Below are positions 1 through 12,992 of a stretch of DNA of 64,000 nt, one piece after another. Position 1 is the stretch's first letter. Each line of letters begins with the position of its first letter. Under the pieces are notes generated by a model that saw only the letters and a list, made by a program, of their open reading frames with translations, was not told where the DNA came from and searched no databases. The translations under genes were made by a program, and so were the position numbers. Source of the stretch: Sipunculus nudus (Eukaryota > Annelida > Sipuncula > Golfingiida > Sipunculidae); NCBI GenBank assembly GCA_026874595.1, contig CM049310.1:84667056-84731055 (forward strand), given 5' to 3'.

Positions 1-1554
1 ACCGCAGTTGTAAACTGGCCAGATAACAAGATTCCATTCAATACTGCAAATCTCGGAATCTCACCGTAAGTGAAGATTGGGTTTCCGGTGCTTTGACTCC
101 GCACAGACTCCTACATTCAATAAGTTGGAATTACTGCAAGCCACCGCCAGGAGTAAATTGCAATCAAATGTATTGATGCCGACCCTCAGAGGCTCTTTAG
201 CCCCTGGAATCGCACGGGAATCTGTCATAATTCAAAACAACATGTTATGGTTCTAGCCATGTTCCAGGTTGGATTTATTGATGGTGCTCTCGTCACTTAC
301 GTTGCTTTTGGCCCCCGATGTATTTATATTGCCTGCTCCATTCACACCGGGTTTAAAAATGCTGAATCCATCACATTTAAGCTTGTCAATCTAAAGAGCA
401 TCAGCCCCCTAACCATCACAATATTTCGTATTAAAAGCAAATAAATGCCTTTATTGAGTTAACAATGACCTGGTTGATATCAAGGCTGGGTCATAACTAA
501 AATGATTCTGAAGGTGCACAGTCCTGTGTTCATTTAGTCAACCGGGCCACAAATGTAAAAACATAAAAGTAATAAAAAAGAGGCCAATCTGGTCTTCATT
601 CCAGGCATGAATAGTTCCATCAAAGCAATATATATATTGTAGAGATACGATTGCATTTCACAGGGTTCATACACTTCACAAATCAATATTACAGGAGTGA
701 CAATCACATTGTGCAGGCTTCATACGCTAAAACAATCAATTTTAAGGATGTTTTATGCCATTTTCAGAACCTAGCTTGATTAGATTTTTATACTGTCTTA
801 TTATTCTTGACAGCTTCATTTTTTATGGTCTTGCAGCAGCAGACAGAACTGGCAGAAAAATTATTTACATTGAAGTGATCCTACATTGTGGATCTGTATC
901 AATATGGTTACAATTATAATTTATCTCTTCATTTATAAAAAATATTTAAGAGAAATTTCTAAACCATCAGAAAATGTCATGACTCTTCCAGCGATCTTCC
1001 TTTACCCTTTCTAATTAAAAAATATTAAAATATCATTTTCAAATTTCAAGACCTGAGTAACAAGGTCTCTTCATGGAAGTGGTTATTATGCGATTATAGT
1101 TATTATGCTACAAAGGTGACACTAGGGAGCAAAATGACTTATAAAATTGCTGGGGTGGGGGGGGGTGGGGGGTAGGGCTTACACTATGTGAGTAGATGTT
1201 AGCGGCTGCGGTGCATAAGTACAGAATCAACAAGCAATCTAGACACGACAGATATTTATTCATTGGTCTCCATTTACATTAATCATCATATCACTTGGCA
1301 TTTGTCAAGGGTTCCTGTGGCCATCTACAAGGAGCTGACTGTTGTCCAGTATAGCTATAGACAGGCCTGATTGCCAATCACTCTGACAGACATCAAGTCA
1401 CTGCAATCAAGAATGGGTGTACTGACCTTTACCTGAAATAATGCATTAGATCTGTAAGTAACATTTGCCCAGGGGAAACAACAGCTCTGGAACCAGTACA
1501 TTCAGGGATCAATATTAGTAACTAACTCCCTTTGGGAAGTCTATTAAAGTAAAC
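1..1554. other. no gene recognised
   Basis: The first 450 bases are less AT-rich than what follows. A minus-strand frame at about 410 to 248 (ending NINTSGAKSNVSDE and a stop) follows a CTCTTTAG acceptor-like site, but it lacks any feature that would mark it as the receptor tail. A poly-G run lies at about 1,151 to 1,175. The rest is AT-rich. Confidence 0.5.
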
Positions 1555-1950
1555 AGGAGCACTGCAAGACAGCTTAATACGCCCATCATAGTCTTGTCAC
1601 CTCTGATCTCATTAAATGAGTGGATTTTGTCAAAACACAGGTAAGAAAGTGTATTGGCAAATATTTACAATTAGTTAAATAAAAATCCACCAGATTTTTA
1701 TTAAGTCACCATGGTGCCAACACAAAAGCCTAGTGATCTCTGACCTCAATGAATATAAGTGGATTTAACCTAGAATCGAACTCTGGCAGTATAATGTATT
1801 GGTAAGTAGCTATAGTTAGTTTCATGAAAATCAAAGGCCTGGGAAGGGCCTTGCAGTGACACTAAAAGTTAGCGGATGGACGGAGGAACAGATGGACCAT
1901 CCGTATACCATAATAGGTCTCATCTAAGACAGGCTAATATCAAAGATGGC
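1555..1950 (+). repeat. dispersed TGACCTCTGACCTCATTAA repeat, two units
   Basis: Units contain GCATAATACG(C/T)CCATCATA or its variants, GTGACCTCTGACCTCA and TGGATTTTGT, and end in a GGATGGACGGA tail. Similar unit pairs occur at 11,340 and 30,380. Confidence 0.75.
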
Positions 1951-4395
1951 AGAACAAACAGGTCACCTCTTTCTTGCCACACTGGAAGCGAGATCAACAA
2001 TAAACCTATACCTAATTCAATATTATTAAAAAATAAAAAATTCCCCATTGAAACACAGTATAATCATTAGCTTGGTCTTTGCACAAATTTTACCTTTGGA
2101 TTATTGAAACTTATAGAACACAGCTCAAAGAGAAACAAATTTACAGTTTCTCATTTCCTTTTCTTAGGAACGAAACCACTGTAGCTGATAAGATTTCTTT
2201 ATCTCAAATTATAAGTTGAATGTTATATGCAAAATACTAAATAGAAATAATTAACAAACGTTTATACATGTTTATTGTCTAACATGCACTTAATCAAATA
2301 TGCAAATGGAAGCACCAGAAGAGTGCATAATATATGCCTGTTCTAGGATTTTCATAAAATTGCGGATAATTTAATTAATCAGGCCAAATGGACTGACCAA
2401 TGGACCTTGCATATTCCATAAAATATATTAGTGCTTTAATTGTTAATACATAATAAATCATATACATATTCCTGTATTTTTGGTTGTCAAATTTATCCTT
2501 TTTGCTGCAGGTCTGAAGTATGATCATATTGTTTTAGCTTTCCATTGGAGGCTAATATTATTTTCATATTCATACAAACATATTCTCATATTACATTTAC
2601 ATTTTAATATTACAGAATAAGCAAGCTAGAAAACATCACATTTCCTCTGATCAAATTCAAATATTGTAAAAAAAAGACTATTTTGTCCTTTGATCACTAT
2701 ACTTCTTCCTCAAAAACATTTTCTCCAGATTATATTACATGGACAAAAAATAAGCACAATAAAGCTGAAAGTCCACCCGTTCAGTCACCTGAATGCATTT
2801 TTTATGCCTGAGTATTCTTCCAGCTTGAAAGATATGATGCAATACAAATTTATCATATTGTAAAATCCCACTGTGTATTCAAATTAGAACTGATTCATCT
2901 CGTCACTATTGATGCAGCCATCAATCTGATATTAAACTGTGTACTAAGAATTCTTGTAAATTTCAAAGCACTTCATATATAATAAAAGTGTAAACCACTC
3001 CAACTGCAGCAAGGCAAAGGATAACAGTTTCATATTACACAGATGATGCTGTAATTTCTTAGGTGAATTGTACAACCATACAGAAGACTAGAATCATCTG
3101 AACAGTAAATATTCCAGGAAACTTCTAGTCAATTTATCTTTGAGATGAAAGATATTTGACAACAGTCTGCAGCATACATGTGGAATCCAACAGCCCTTCA
3201 GATATCTCAATATAGTTGATACTATAATCGGTTGGCAGATAGACTTTAATGTTTCTGGCCCAAATGACTTTTTCAGTATTTCATAACTTTGGGAGGTAAC
3301 CTGATACCTTTAAGAACTTTTCCAGTAACCAAGTTAGAGCAAAAAAAATAACTACTGAAGCTTTGATACATGGGTTCAAATAATAGACATGATTCATAAA
3401 TATGGTAACAGTATTTTTTTCTAATTTGATATAGCATTTATTCATGGCCATTGTTGTAATTTTTTATAGTTTAAAATCAGCTATCCTTCTGGCAATATCC
3501 TGTTACAGTGCTGCATTGCAACATTTTTATATTTTTTTTTTTATATATAATCCTATTTATAAACTATTACCAAGGTTCTTCTCCTCAGTTTAATGTACAT
3601 GTGCCATAACGGGGGCATTACTCCAAGCTCACACTACAAGCAGCATACAGTCACCAGAGAATTGTCCTGCTGAATCAATACTTACATCAAAGCAGCCATT
3701 CATGTTGATACAGATATAAAATCATCTTCAGCAATGTGGGATTAAGACTTTGATGAGAGTGACCTATCGCAGATTAATTTCCTGAGATCTTGTAGGATTC
3801 TCACGAAAAAGTAACGTTTATTTTCAAGTTTTGCCAATATAAGATATCTTAAACACAATATGCTGGATGAAAAACTAATGAAAATTCAGGCAGATAAAGC
3901 TAAAGAAAGCCAATAATAGTACGTGCGAACAATACCTGAGCAGACATGAGAAAGATGTGCTGGACATAAAATGTGTTCATTCCAAGAGTTCTAAAGGAAT
4001 AACTTTTTCTGGGATTTTTAATTTAAATCAAAATATATAAATAAAACAAGAGAAATCTTTTTTAATTTAAGTGCAGCTGATTTTAAATAAACAATACTGC
4101 AATATCTATATAATAAGAGAAACATTTATCATTAGGCCTGATGGATTTCAGGGTATTATATGCACATGGTAATGAATAATCCAGAAGTCAATACTTGAAA
4201 CTAAGACATCAGAAAGAAGAATGGCTTTGTTTTTGCAGGTGCATTGGTGAAACAGATATAGATGTCTCTCCTCCCCCTCCCCCCATAACCAATTTGAGGA
4301 GAAGAAATATGCACTCGAAATTTATGGTGTTTTTGAAAACATATGAATTCATGTGCAAATAATAATGACTACTGAGTCAATAAAGTTTTAAAAAA
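1951..4395. other. AT-rich DNA without a recognised feature
   Basis: No long frame, clear repeat or splice-bounded segment was seen on either strand. A single GCACCAGAAGAGTGCATAATA at 2,311 is a stray piece of the 30.4-kb repeat family. Confidence 0.5.
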
Positions 4396-4745
4396 AATAT
4401 AAATTCACAAATTAACTTTGAAGATAAGGTCACTTGAACTTTTCCCGAGACCTTGGTGGAAACAATGTGTGAAAAAAATTGATGGGAAATATGCAATACT
4501 TCAAAAGTTATGGGGTTCACTAAATTTTACCTGGAACATCCTGGCCAAGGTCACCAGTTTTTTTTGCACTTGTCCAAGTTTTTTGCAGAAACAATGTGTT
4601 TCAATTTGGAAAAAAAATACATGCATTTCTTCAAATGTTATAGCCATCACAAGATATCCAACAGACAACCGCAATGATGACTGACAATGGCACCAAAAAC
4701 ATGTCTCCCCTGGAAGTCCTATTGGGATTAAACCATTGGGCCCTT
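4396..4745 (+). repeat. internally duplicated repeat (two units of about 130 bp)
   Basis: GGTCACTTGAACTTTTCCCGA/GGAAACAATGTGTGAAA is followed by GGTCACCAG...GTCCAAGTTTTTTGCAG/AAACAATGTGTTTCAA, so two diverged units sit in tandem. Overlapping frames on the two strands here are short and not convincing as genes. Confidence 0.5.
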
Positions 4746-5355
4746 GAGGCATTCTTCTTTTTCAATTTAAAGAACTAAGAGGAAGGAGGGTTTATAAAAA
4801 ATATCTGATATCTGCAAAAATGACTACCTTTGCAATGAGCAAAGATGTATTGTGGTGAAAAACTGCGAGTAAAAAATTAACCAATAGCGTGTGATTTATT
4901 CAGCTGCTGCACTTGACAAACAGAAAAAAATTAGAACAAATAGAATTTTCTGGTCTACACATCATCTTGTCCATCCAGCTGTAGAAACAATTATGTGGAA
5001 GAGACATCTTCAGAAAAAAACACAGAAAAAACAAGTGATACATTTTTCTGTACATTATACGCGACATTACGGAGGACATCTGGCGCTTCTGTCTAATAGT
5101 AACTCTGTCTAGCAAACAAGTGGCCGGGGGTAATGATCAGTGCTTACTGTTCAGTCATATAAAAACTGAACTGTTCAACCACACATGAATTCTTAAGTCA
5201 CAAAATTTCCTCGTGGTTTCTCAAGACAAATCAGTCTGTAGTTGGGCAATATACAGGTATCATAGTTATATTGTATAGTGAAACATGCCAGATCTGATAC
5301 AAAGAGCAGTTGTTTCAGATGCTGCTGAAAGCTACTGTTTTAAAGTTAAATGATA

Positions 5356-5655
5356 AAGTGGAACCTGTCTGAAAGAGCACCTCTTTATTAAGACCACCTG
5401 TCTATTAAGACCACCTGTCTATTAAGACCACCTATCTATTAAGACCACCTGTCTAATAAGACCACCTGTCCAATAAGACCACCTGTCTAATAAGACCACT
5501 TGTCTAATAAGACCACTTGTCTAATAAGACTACCCTTTTGTGAACCGACAGCGTTCACACTGGTTGTAATTTACCTGTCTAATAAGACCACCTGTTATTT
5601 AAGACCATTTTCGGCCAGTCCCATGGGTGGTCTCATATCACAGGTATTCATTGTA
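5356..5655. mobile_element. MITE with internally amplified TAAGACCACCTGTCTA unit
   Basis: It starts AAGTGGAACCTGTCTG and ends ACAGGTATTCATTGTA, weakly inverted. Between the ends are about ten imperfect copies of a 17-bp unit, roughly TAAGACCACCTGTCTAA. The same family occurs at 11,085, 42,010 and 54,518. Confidence 0.75.
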
Positions 5656-5714
5656 AACTTGAAATGAGACAATTTAAAATTAAAGGAAAGGAGGGTCAAT
5701 TAAGAACTAAACAC

Positions 5715-6055
5715 TAAGGCCAAAAAAATTAAAGGTATGGTTCTCAGGCACCGCCCGCATCAATTTTAACCCCCCGCATCAAAAATTTTTATTTTGATTT
5801 TTTAACTGAAACTTACCAATTTTGAGCTGCAGCCGCTCGGATATTTCTTTCAAGTTGATAAAATCATACAATTTCCTTTGTTATGTAGTGCTTTAGCTTG
5901 TTTAGCAAAATAAATCTGTTATTATCATGTTTTTCCCTTTTCATTTGACATTTTTATCAAAACATACAAAAAAATAAAAATAAAAAAACGCCCGCCCGCA
6001 TTGATTTATGAAAAAAAGGGCCTGAGAACCATACCTTTTTTTTATATTGGCCTAA
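5715..6055. mobile_element. MITE with GGCC-AAAA-GGTATGGTTCTCAGGC inverted termini
   Basis: The left end TAAGGCC...AAAGGTATGGTTCTCAGGC and the right end GCCTGAGAACCATACCTT...GGCCTAA are inverted repeats of roughly 35 bp. CGCCCGC blocks sit just inside each terminus. The element is about 340 bp, non-coding, and has a relative in the other orientation at 43,541. Confidence 0.85.
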
Positions 6056-7103
6056 TGCACGTGTATGTAGTATGAGAATCATGTTAGTTTATATTTTGGA
6101 AGTACAAGAACTAAATTATCAAAATACAGAATTACTGCAAAACTGGGTCAACCTGTAACACAGACGGACTCAAACCCAGATTTTCCAGTGATCAGACTCT
6201 CACCTTTTATCTCCCGTCTTGTATCAGACTACTCCTTGTGGTTTGTTAATGTACATTTATGTTTTAGCAAAGTAACTACAGCCCAAGGTGAGCATGATAT
6301 GCCGATACAAATACTTCAAAGGAAAGTCTCTAATACCCGCTGATCTACTCATCACCACATGGTAACGACCTGTCTCCAGCAGACTCATGAGGGAACACAA
6401 AACAAGCCTCCAGTAAAACACTGAGCTCAGTCCCGCTAGTTGACTGTACAATCAATAAGAGTGAGAAACCTGCTGAGAATGTAAGAAACGAACATGCATC
6501 CTGCAGCTGGTCAGGACAGCTGGCCTACAACCTGTTGTCTCCTCCGCATCTCTAATTCCCAGCGGTAAAATCTGACCTGGCCGTTTGCAGACTTCATTTT
6601 AAAAAATTGCAAGGAAAAAACCCCATTCCAAAGCTAAGCAGGTCTGTCATGACGAGAAACGGACTTAAAAAGCAGAAGGAAAAACCTCATGTGGCATTAC
6701 ATCTGAAATGGAATGGGATAAATCCATTAAGTCTTCACAGCAAATTTAACTCGTGTTGGCTTGTTTACGAGACGCATCACCATTCTACTGAGATCAAGTC
6801 ACTAAGTGATAAAAAGATAAATGGGGAAGGGACGAAAAAGACCAAGGGCTAAGCTCCAAGACAAGCTTGACATTTACTACATGACGTCAAACACGCCCAA
6901 CAGAACATTATTAAGTGATAATTTTCAGTGATGCATTACCTGTAATTGTAACTCAGGCTTCATTTAAAAATATTTTATCTGATCTATTAAATTACAATTA
7001 AATCAGTATCTGTGTGAAAATTGTGTTTTTGGGAGAGATACTGGTGGTTTATATGTTAACGCTAGTATATACATATAGCGGTATATGTTAACACTAGTTA
7101 TTA

Positions 7104-7262
7104 CAGCAAAGCCTCACCTAACAACCATGCTTAACGACCATCCCATAATAAAGACCACTTGGTCAGGGTCCCAATTTTTCGTGTGCTTCATATATAAAAC
7201 CTGGCTTAGATGACCACCTGGAAAACGTGACCATTTTATCAAGGTAACTTAAGTGGTCATAA
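7104..7262. mobile_element. remnant of the AAGTGGTC MITE family
   Basis: Words such as AAGACCACTTGGTCAGGGTCC and AACTTAAGTGGTCATA match the GTGGTC family seen at 11,085 and 42,010. The termini are too degraded to define precisely. Confidence 0.5.
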
Positions 7263-8371
7263 TTATGAACTTACTGTATATTTTCAATAATCCTAATTTC
7301 CCTGTTTTACATGTCTTCATACTTTTACCATCTTGTATCTCAATGTATTGATTTTGGAGGCTGTCCCAGCCCTGCAGGGAACTGTACACAGTGGGCAAAG
7401 TGATGGCAGGTCATCTGTTCAACATATGCAAGGGATAACAATTCTTTAAAAACAGCTCACCTGGTAATAGCCCCCACTATGGTATAGTTAAATTTTCTGA
7501 TTTTAATATGCAAGAATGGAAGCTGTAAAACTGCTTGAAATGATTGAAATGGAAATCACTTTTTCCAGAAATCAGGAAATTTCCTCAAACCTCATGTCTG
7601 CATTCCCATGCAGCTTGCAACACCTAACAATCTGAGCATAAAGTTTTCAAGCAAAATGATAATGTAAAGTATCATCATTTGACATCTGGCCTGTACTGGT
7701 CTGCACCTGCCCAAAAGGCCCAATTACCTGCCCCGGGCATTCTGGCATTGGAAAATGTCAAACCCTGAAGATATTTGAAATATAAAGGTAACTGAAACAA
7801 GTTTGGTTGTCTTTCTGCCATTTACATGCTAAGGGCAACACACTAGCAGATTGGCAACACTGACCTTCGGTCTTGTTTTTATGATGATAAAATATTCTGG
7901 TCTGTCTCCATGTTCCATGAAGAGAAGCTCTACTAACAAAAATATGTTAACACACCCCAAGGTTATGGAGAAAAGGCAAATTGAAAATGTCCCTGTGTCC
8001 AACGATGGAAATTCTGTAAATCCCAACAGGGCTGTGGTTTGTGAAGTTATCATAATAAAAGTGTGTGTGGTGCGAGGAGGTAATCAAAATGTAACTTTTG
8101 GATGACCTACAGATGCAGTGGCCCTGCCAATCTGAAACTAGCTAAATCATGTTCTATAAATATTCTCCGCCACACGTGCCATTAATGGCGACTAGAGTCT
8201 AGAAAGATACCTGCACGGTGTGCTTGCCTGTAAAAAGAGGGTCCACAAGCTTGTCCTGAAATTTGTTCTGATGTGACACTGGCTCTACATTAGGTACAAC
8301 CCAACCATAAATCAAGAGAGTTCATGACACAACGGAAAGAATTTGGGAAGTATGACAAGTTAATGGAGACA

Positions 8372-8700
8372 CTGAGAATTACTGTCTCTGCCAGGAGGGT
8401 ATGTGTTCATCCCCGTTCATTAATGTTTTAAAGTTTGTTCACGACATAACTCGCAAAATCAATAATGGAGTCTCATAAAATTTTCAGGTCATTTCAGGAA
8501 TGAGCCAATGAGGAATCAGTTAGATTTTTGGTGTGGATCTGGCACATGATCTGAATTCAGAAACGTCATCAAGTAACATATTCAGAACTGTGCAGTCACA
8601 TATGCATGAATGAACCTCGGAGCATGGGCCATAAAAGTGAATGCAAACATAGCAGAGGCCTGCATTCCTTTAAAAGCAGATTTCTAATTTAACAAGTGTT
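8372..8700 (+). repeat. dispersed repeat beginning GCCAGGAGGGTATGTGTTCAT
   Basis: It shares ATTTTCAGG(T/G)CATTTCAGGA, TTGGTGTGGATC and CCTGCATTCCTTT-like words, in the same order, with 58,490 to 58,805. An inverted relative is at 55,220 to 55,410. Confidence 0.75.
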
Positions 8701-10935
8701 AAAAGTTTTTAATTTATGGACTGGGGTGACATTGTGATAACACAGGGACACAAAAGACTTCTATATACATCAAGTAACTTTAGAGACCAAACAAGATTCG
8801 GAGACACACTGGGGAGAAATCAGGACAACTCAGGACACATTTATTTAACGTCAGCCATGTGTAAATGATCCTATGCCTGGCTGTGTTTGACACTGATAGA
8901 GCTGCTCATGTCTACGAGAGTTCTATTACCGGCACGTGAACTTCCTTGTTAACAAGGATTGACAATTCCTGCCAACCTTTAAGGTTAGACCACGCAGAGT
9001 TACTGACACCACCCAAAGAATAGGTGTATACCTTGCATGCATTACATTCCTAACATGCCAAGAGACTGTCAATTTCTTTCAAGAACTAAAAATAACTCGC
9101 ATTTCCACAAAAAATCAATGCAGAAGACTGCATTTTCTGTTGCTGTGTTTATAAGACAAACATTTTTTCTCATTAAAAATGATGTTCTTGTGTGCCAGTT
9201 CTGTCAACACCTTTACATCAAAGGAACATTCCACCCACCTCAGTCCTCTGTCAAACAACAGTGCCTAATTCATTATTTATATTGTTTATTTGTCCTTGGA
9301 CAAGAGCTGCATTGAGATAAGGTGAGAAAATTAATGGAAATGGAATAATTGAAATAAATCAATTGATTATAAAATCCATATTTCAGCAATATCCACACAC
9401 AGACCTGTTTTTATTGGTGCCCTATCTAATGAAATATATGTATCAAACTAGATGTATGCAATTGCCAAGCAATATCTGAAAGCCTCTCCCCTAGCCCACC
9501 AACTGAGCAATAATTGGGAATCAGCTTTGGAGTGTGCGACCTTGGGAATAAGGTCAATCAAAAATAAAAATAAGGTACAAATTTGTGACTTAGGACTTAT
9601 ATTATGCACAATTATCAGCTTTTGAAAAAAAGCTATATTGGGGATCTAGAGCAAACAGAATATGTCGAAGAAATAAAAATAAAAATAAAATAACATTTTG
9701 AAATCAAAATGGTTTTGCACTTCAGGGAGACCCTAAAGTAGGTCAAATGACACAAATACTTTTTTACCAAAATATGAATATAGAAATAAACTGATCAGAC
9801 TTAGGCATCCCCATCCTATTGGGAATGTCTTCTTGAAAAAATTAGCTGGAAACAAACAAATGCTTTTGTTTATGTTTGACACGCTGTTAAGTTGAGTATG
9901 CCTGCCCAAGATGTTTTGGTTAATAATAGTTAGCAATGACAACTGACAATAATTCTCGGTTAACTCCATGACTATGTGTCATGTACCCTACTATTACTCT
10001 CTATGCAGGGAGGCCTGTTAACATTTTGTTCTATCCATAATCTTTATGCTTTGATATACAATGCTGCAATCCTGTAGTGAAAATCAGCCAGTAAACTTCA
10101 CAAGTTAAAACTTAAAAGGATCTATTCACATACCAAGTATATTCAATTCACATAAAATATAAAATATCCTCCTTGAAACATTATGGTAACTCCAATATTT
10201 CCCTTTAAATCTGTTTGCTTCCTCCTGCACACAAATGTCAAAAAAGCTTGCACCGGACACGATCAGCATTATAAACATAGCATGCTCACAATATGATAGC
10301 CATACTGTCAAATCATGATTTTAAAAGCTTCAAACCTGTTTTATCTTTCATGTTTCTTCACCTCGTGGAGAGTTGTCATGCTCAAGATCAGACCTCTGAT
10401 CAAGCAGTCTTGTTATGGTAAACAGATACACATGGACTGTGTTTAATCACACACAGTACCATAACAACATATAAAACATATGAATGGAAATAAAAACCTG
10501 TGGGCCGGAAAGGTTTTGCTGGTTTACATTTGTATTCAGTCAAAATAAACTATTAGCCTGAGAAAATACACTTACTATTGCAAATGTTTATGCACCTTTA
10601 ACATATACAACTTTTACATGGCAACTATGCCATAACCATTTTGATTTGGAATAATTAGTGTACCTAAGTAAGCTGAAAACCTGTAATTCTAACAGACAAG
10701 ATGAAAGGACTGGACACTGTAATGTCAAAAAATTATAAGGCAGCAGATCTAACCATTCTGACCCGAGAAAGACATGAGTACACCAGACTTGATAACAGAA
10801 ACAATCATTACTAGTTATAACTTCAAAACGAGGCTTCAGCCTAAAGCTGTTCCAGTTGATAAGGGGACAGTGAGACACTTGTATGTAACAGATATCTTTA
10901 ATATTTATATAACAAATAAACCTGAGGGTACTCAC

Positions 10936-11044
10936 ACACACACCGGCTTGGTATTCTGACTGGACGTTGTACAGGTGCCATTGTTCAAACATGGAGATTC
11001 TTCACAAGACGTCTCCTGTCCACTCGCAGGATGCCAACCTTTAC
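10936..11044 (-). CDS. LRP-like receptor: first part of a Notch-type EGF module
   Basis: The acceptor is TAATTCCAG and the donor TGTGT/GTGAGT; 109 bases, phase 1 in and phase 2 out. The frame gives KGWHPASGQETSCEESPC, then LNNGTCTTSSQNTKPVC. The C-x4-C-x5-C spacing is that of Notch-type EGF modules, as found next to the membrane in LRP1-like receptors. The last two cysteines must be on the next exon, which I could not find toward position 1. The start phase matches the 34.2-kb exon exactly. Confidence 0.82.
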
Positions 11045-11084
11045 CTGGAATTATAAACAATGACACTGATATTGAAATACAGTG

Positions 11085-11248
11085 AAAACTGTGTTAAGAG
11101 ACCACCTGTGGGACTGACAAAAAAGTGGTCCTAATACACAGATGGTTGTATCAGATAGGTCAGTTATAAACATAGAAAATGTTTTTGGTTCACTCAAGGG
11201 TGGTCTTAAAAGAAAGGCTGTCTTATTAGACATCGGGTCCACTGTATA
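11085..11248. mobile_element. MITE of the ACAGTG-GTGGTC family
   Basis: It starts ATACAGTGAAAACTGTGTTA and ends GGGTCCACTGTAT, inverted with respect to each other, with AAGTGGTCC and GGTGGTCTTA inside. It lies 40 bases from the acceptor of the 11.0-kb exon. Confidence 0.75.
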
Positions 11249-11339
11249 AATTTCAACAGAGGCTTTGTAAGGTTACAATACCAACAACCATTAAGCCATT
11301 TGTCCACCAGTACCAGTGCAGATGCAGCTAAACACCTGC

Positions 11340-11720
11340 ACAAGGAAATAACAGGAGCACCACAAAAGTGCATAATACGTCCATCATATGTCCTGTGACC
11401 TCTGACCTCAACTTGTGGATTTTGTTGAGAATTTTAATTTAGGAGAGAGAATCTTTTGGTCAATATTAACAACGAGTTTCATGATAATCAATCAGAATTC
11501 TGGAAAGTCATCTTGGTGCCACCAATGTCTGGTGACCTCTGACCTCATTTAATTAGCATGGACTTTGATAGGAACTGTTATAAATCATGTTGGTTAATAT
11601 TTCTGCTGAGTTTCAGCAAAATCCATCATATTCCTGGTTAGTTCTTGTGGCAACAACACAAAGTAGCCTGGTGACCTCTGACCTCATTAACTAACCATAG
11701 ATTTTTCCTACCCTCAGTGT
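11340..11720 (+). repeat. dispersed TGACCTCTGACCTCATTAA repeat, three units
   Basis: It opens with AGTGCATAATACGTCCATCATATG and has three GTGACCTCTGACCTCA words at about 140-bp spacing. Same family as 1,555 and 30,380. Non-coding. Confidence 0.8.
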
Positions 11721-12992
11721 GGGGCCATAACATGGTCTGCCTGGCAGGCAGCTAGGAGAAAACACATTTTCTATCAAATGCCTTTGCTTCATCAGCTGAT
11801 TAAAATTTTAATAATTAATGAAAACATCTGCAACATTTGCACAGGAAAGACAAAGAGACACAAGCACTTAATTAGTAACAGCTCTCTGGTATGAAACAAT
11901 TAAGGATAAACAGGGAAACAAAACGAATGAAACACTTAAGCAACAGAAATAGAATTTAGACTAAACTAGGAGGACAGAGGAATTCTCATCATAATACTCA
12001 TAATAATTATGCCTCTCATTAGTTGTGATCATGGACCTCAAATATGGAGAGATTTTGCCTCACAATAGATAGTTTACTGGGTAATATTCAGTTTAAGTTT
12101 CATGAAAATCCATCAATTTCCTGGCATATTATTGAAGTAACATCAAAGTTAATGGACACATTGACACACACTGCCAATATACCATGATACAACCTGTGTA
12201 CAAGACAGGTATATAAAAAGGTATGCATGTCAGATGGATGATGGACATTAACTAACTACAGAGCCTGAATACAATCAGCCACTTTGTGAAAATGTTTTGC
12301 TTAAGATCCTAAAAAGATATCAGTGAGTCCTTGTGACAAAACGAGAGCTAATTTATGTTGACCAGGACTTTTTCAGTGTCTGCATGACGAATAATGATAC
12401 TTGGGCTCAAGTTGAACAAACAGTCGACAGATTCAAATAAGTGCAAGGTGTTATCTGTATCATAAAAAAATCAATGTATGGCTTTAAAGTAGAATCTGAC
12501 TAGTGAAGTAAAAACGAAAAAACATAAACAAGAACAAGGGTATAGTTTAACAGTCCTGGAGTACTTCTGTAGATTTCAATGTTTAGAACTGGTTTTTAAA
12601 TCCTGTTAAATGATTGGGAGAAAAAAGTGATTGACCTATGATTGATTTGGAGTAGATTTCATGTAACTTTAATATCATGAAAAAATATAAAATAAAGAAA
12701 ACCTGTACTCGCTCTTGCATCTTGGCTGATTTTAAAATGAACACCAATTACAACAAATATCTGAATGCTATATAACTGAAAGGTCAAGGTTAATACATGC
12801 TTGTTGACACTTTGATCAAATAAAGAAGGTTTACTTGCTATTTTTGAGTTTAATCTCCCATGTGACTTTGAAATTGGAAGATTTCCAGATAATAATAATA
12901 ATAAGGCTTCTTGGCATATGAATACTGCATATAATTTGTTAAAACAAAAATATGAAAAAAAGTAAAGAAACATGAATCACTAGTAGAATTTT
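11721..12992. other. AT-rich intron sequence
   Basis: No gene is recognised. A short (AAT)n run lies at 12,893 to 12,903. The minus-strand frame at 12,659 to 12,973 is AT-driven low-complexity sequence. Confidence 0.5.

Larger units (their letters stand above)
6056..10935. other. non-coding stretch, probably downstream intron of the receptor gene
   Basis: Apart from the repeats listed at 7,104 and 8,372, nothing firm is visible. Two splice-bounded minus-strand micro-segments could follow the 11.0-kb exon in phase 2: 7,461 to 7,496 (donor CCAG/GTGAGC, poor acceptor) and 8,211 to 8,227 (acceptor CTCTTTTTACAG, donor GCAG/GTATCT). Neither supplies the two missing EGF cysteines. Confidence 0.4.

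Noticed and set aside
247-444. Plus-strand 65-codon frame, and an opposite-strand frame ending NKSNLEHG
   Set aside because: Neither has a recognisable domain, and two overlapping open frames in an AT-rich region are expected by chance. The splice acceptor for the minus-strand frame lacks a pyrimidine tract.
6257-6451. Minus-strand frame with LSSVFYWRLVLCSLMSLL as a membrane segment
   Set aside because: It has no splice sites in the right phase and no similarity to receptor tails. Hydrophobic short frames are common in AT-rich DNA.
10126-10311. Hydrophobic minus-strand segment AMFIMLIVSGASFF as receptor membrane span
   Set aside because: It is out of phase with the best donor of the 11.0-kb exon, contains Asp in the middle and lacks the missing EGF cysteines or an NPXY tail.
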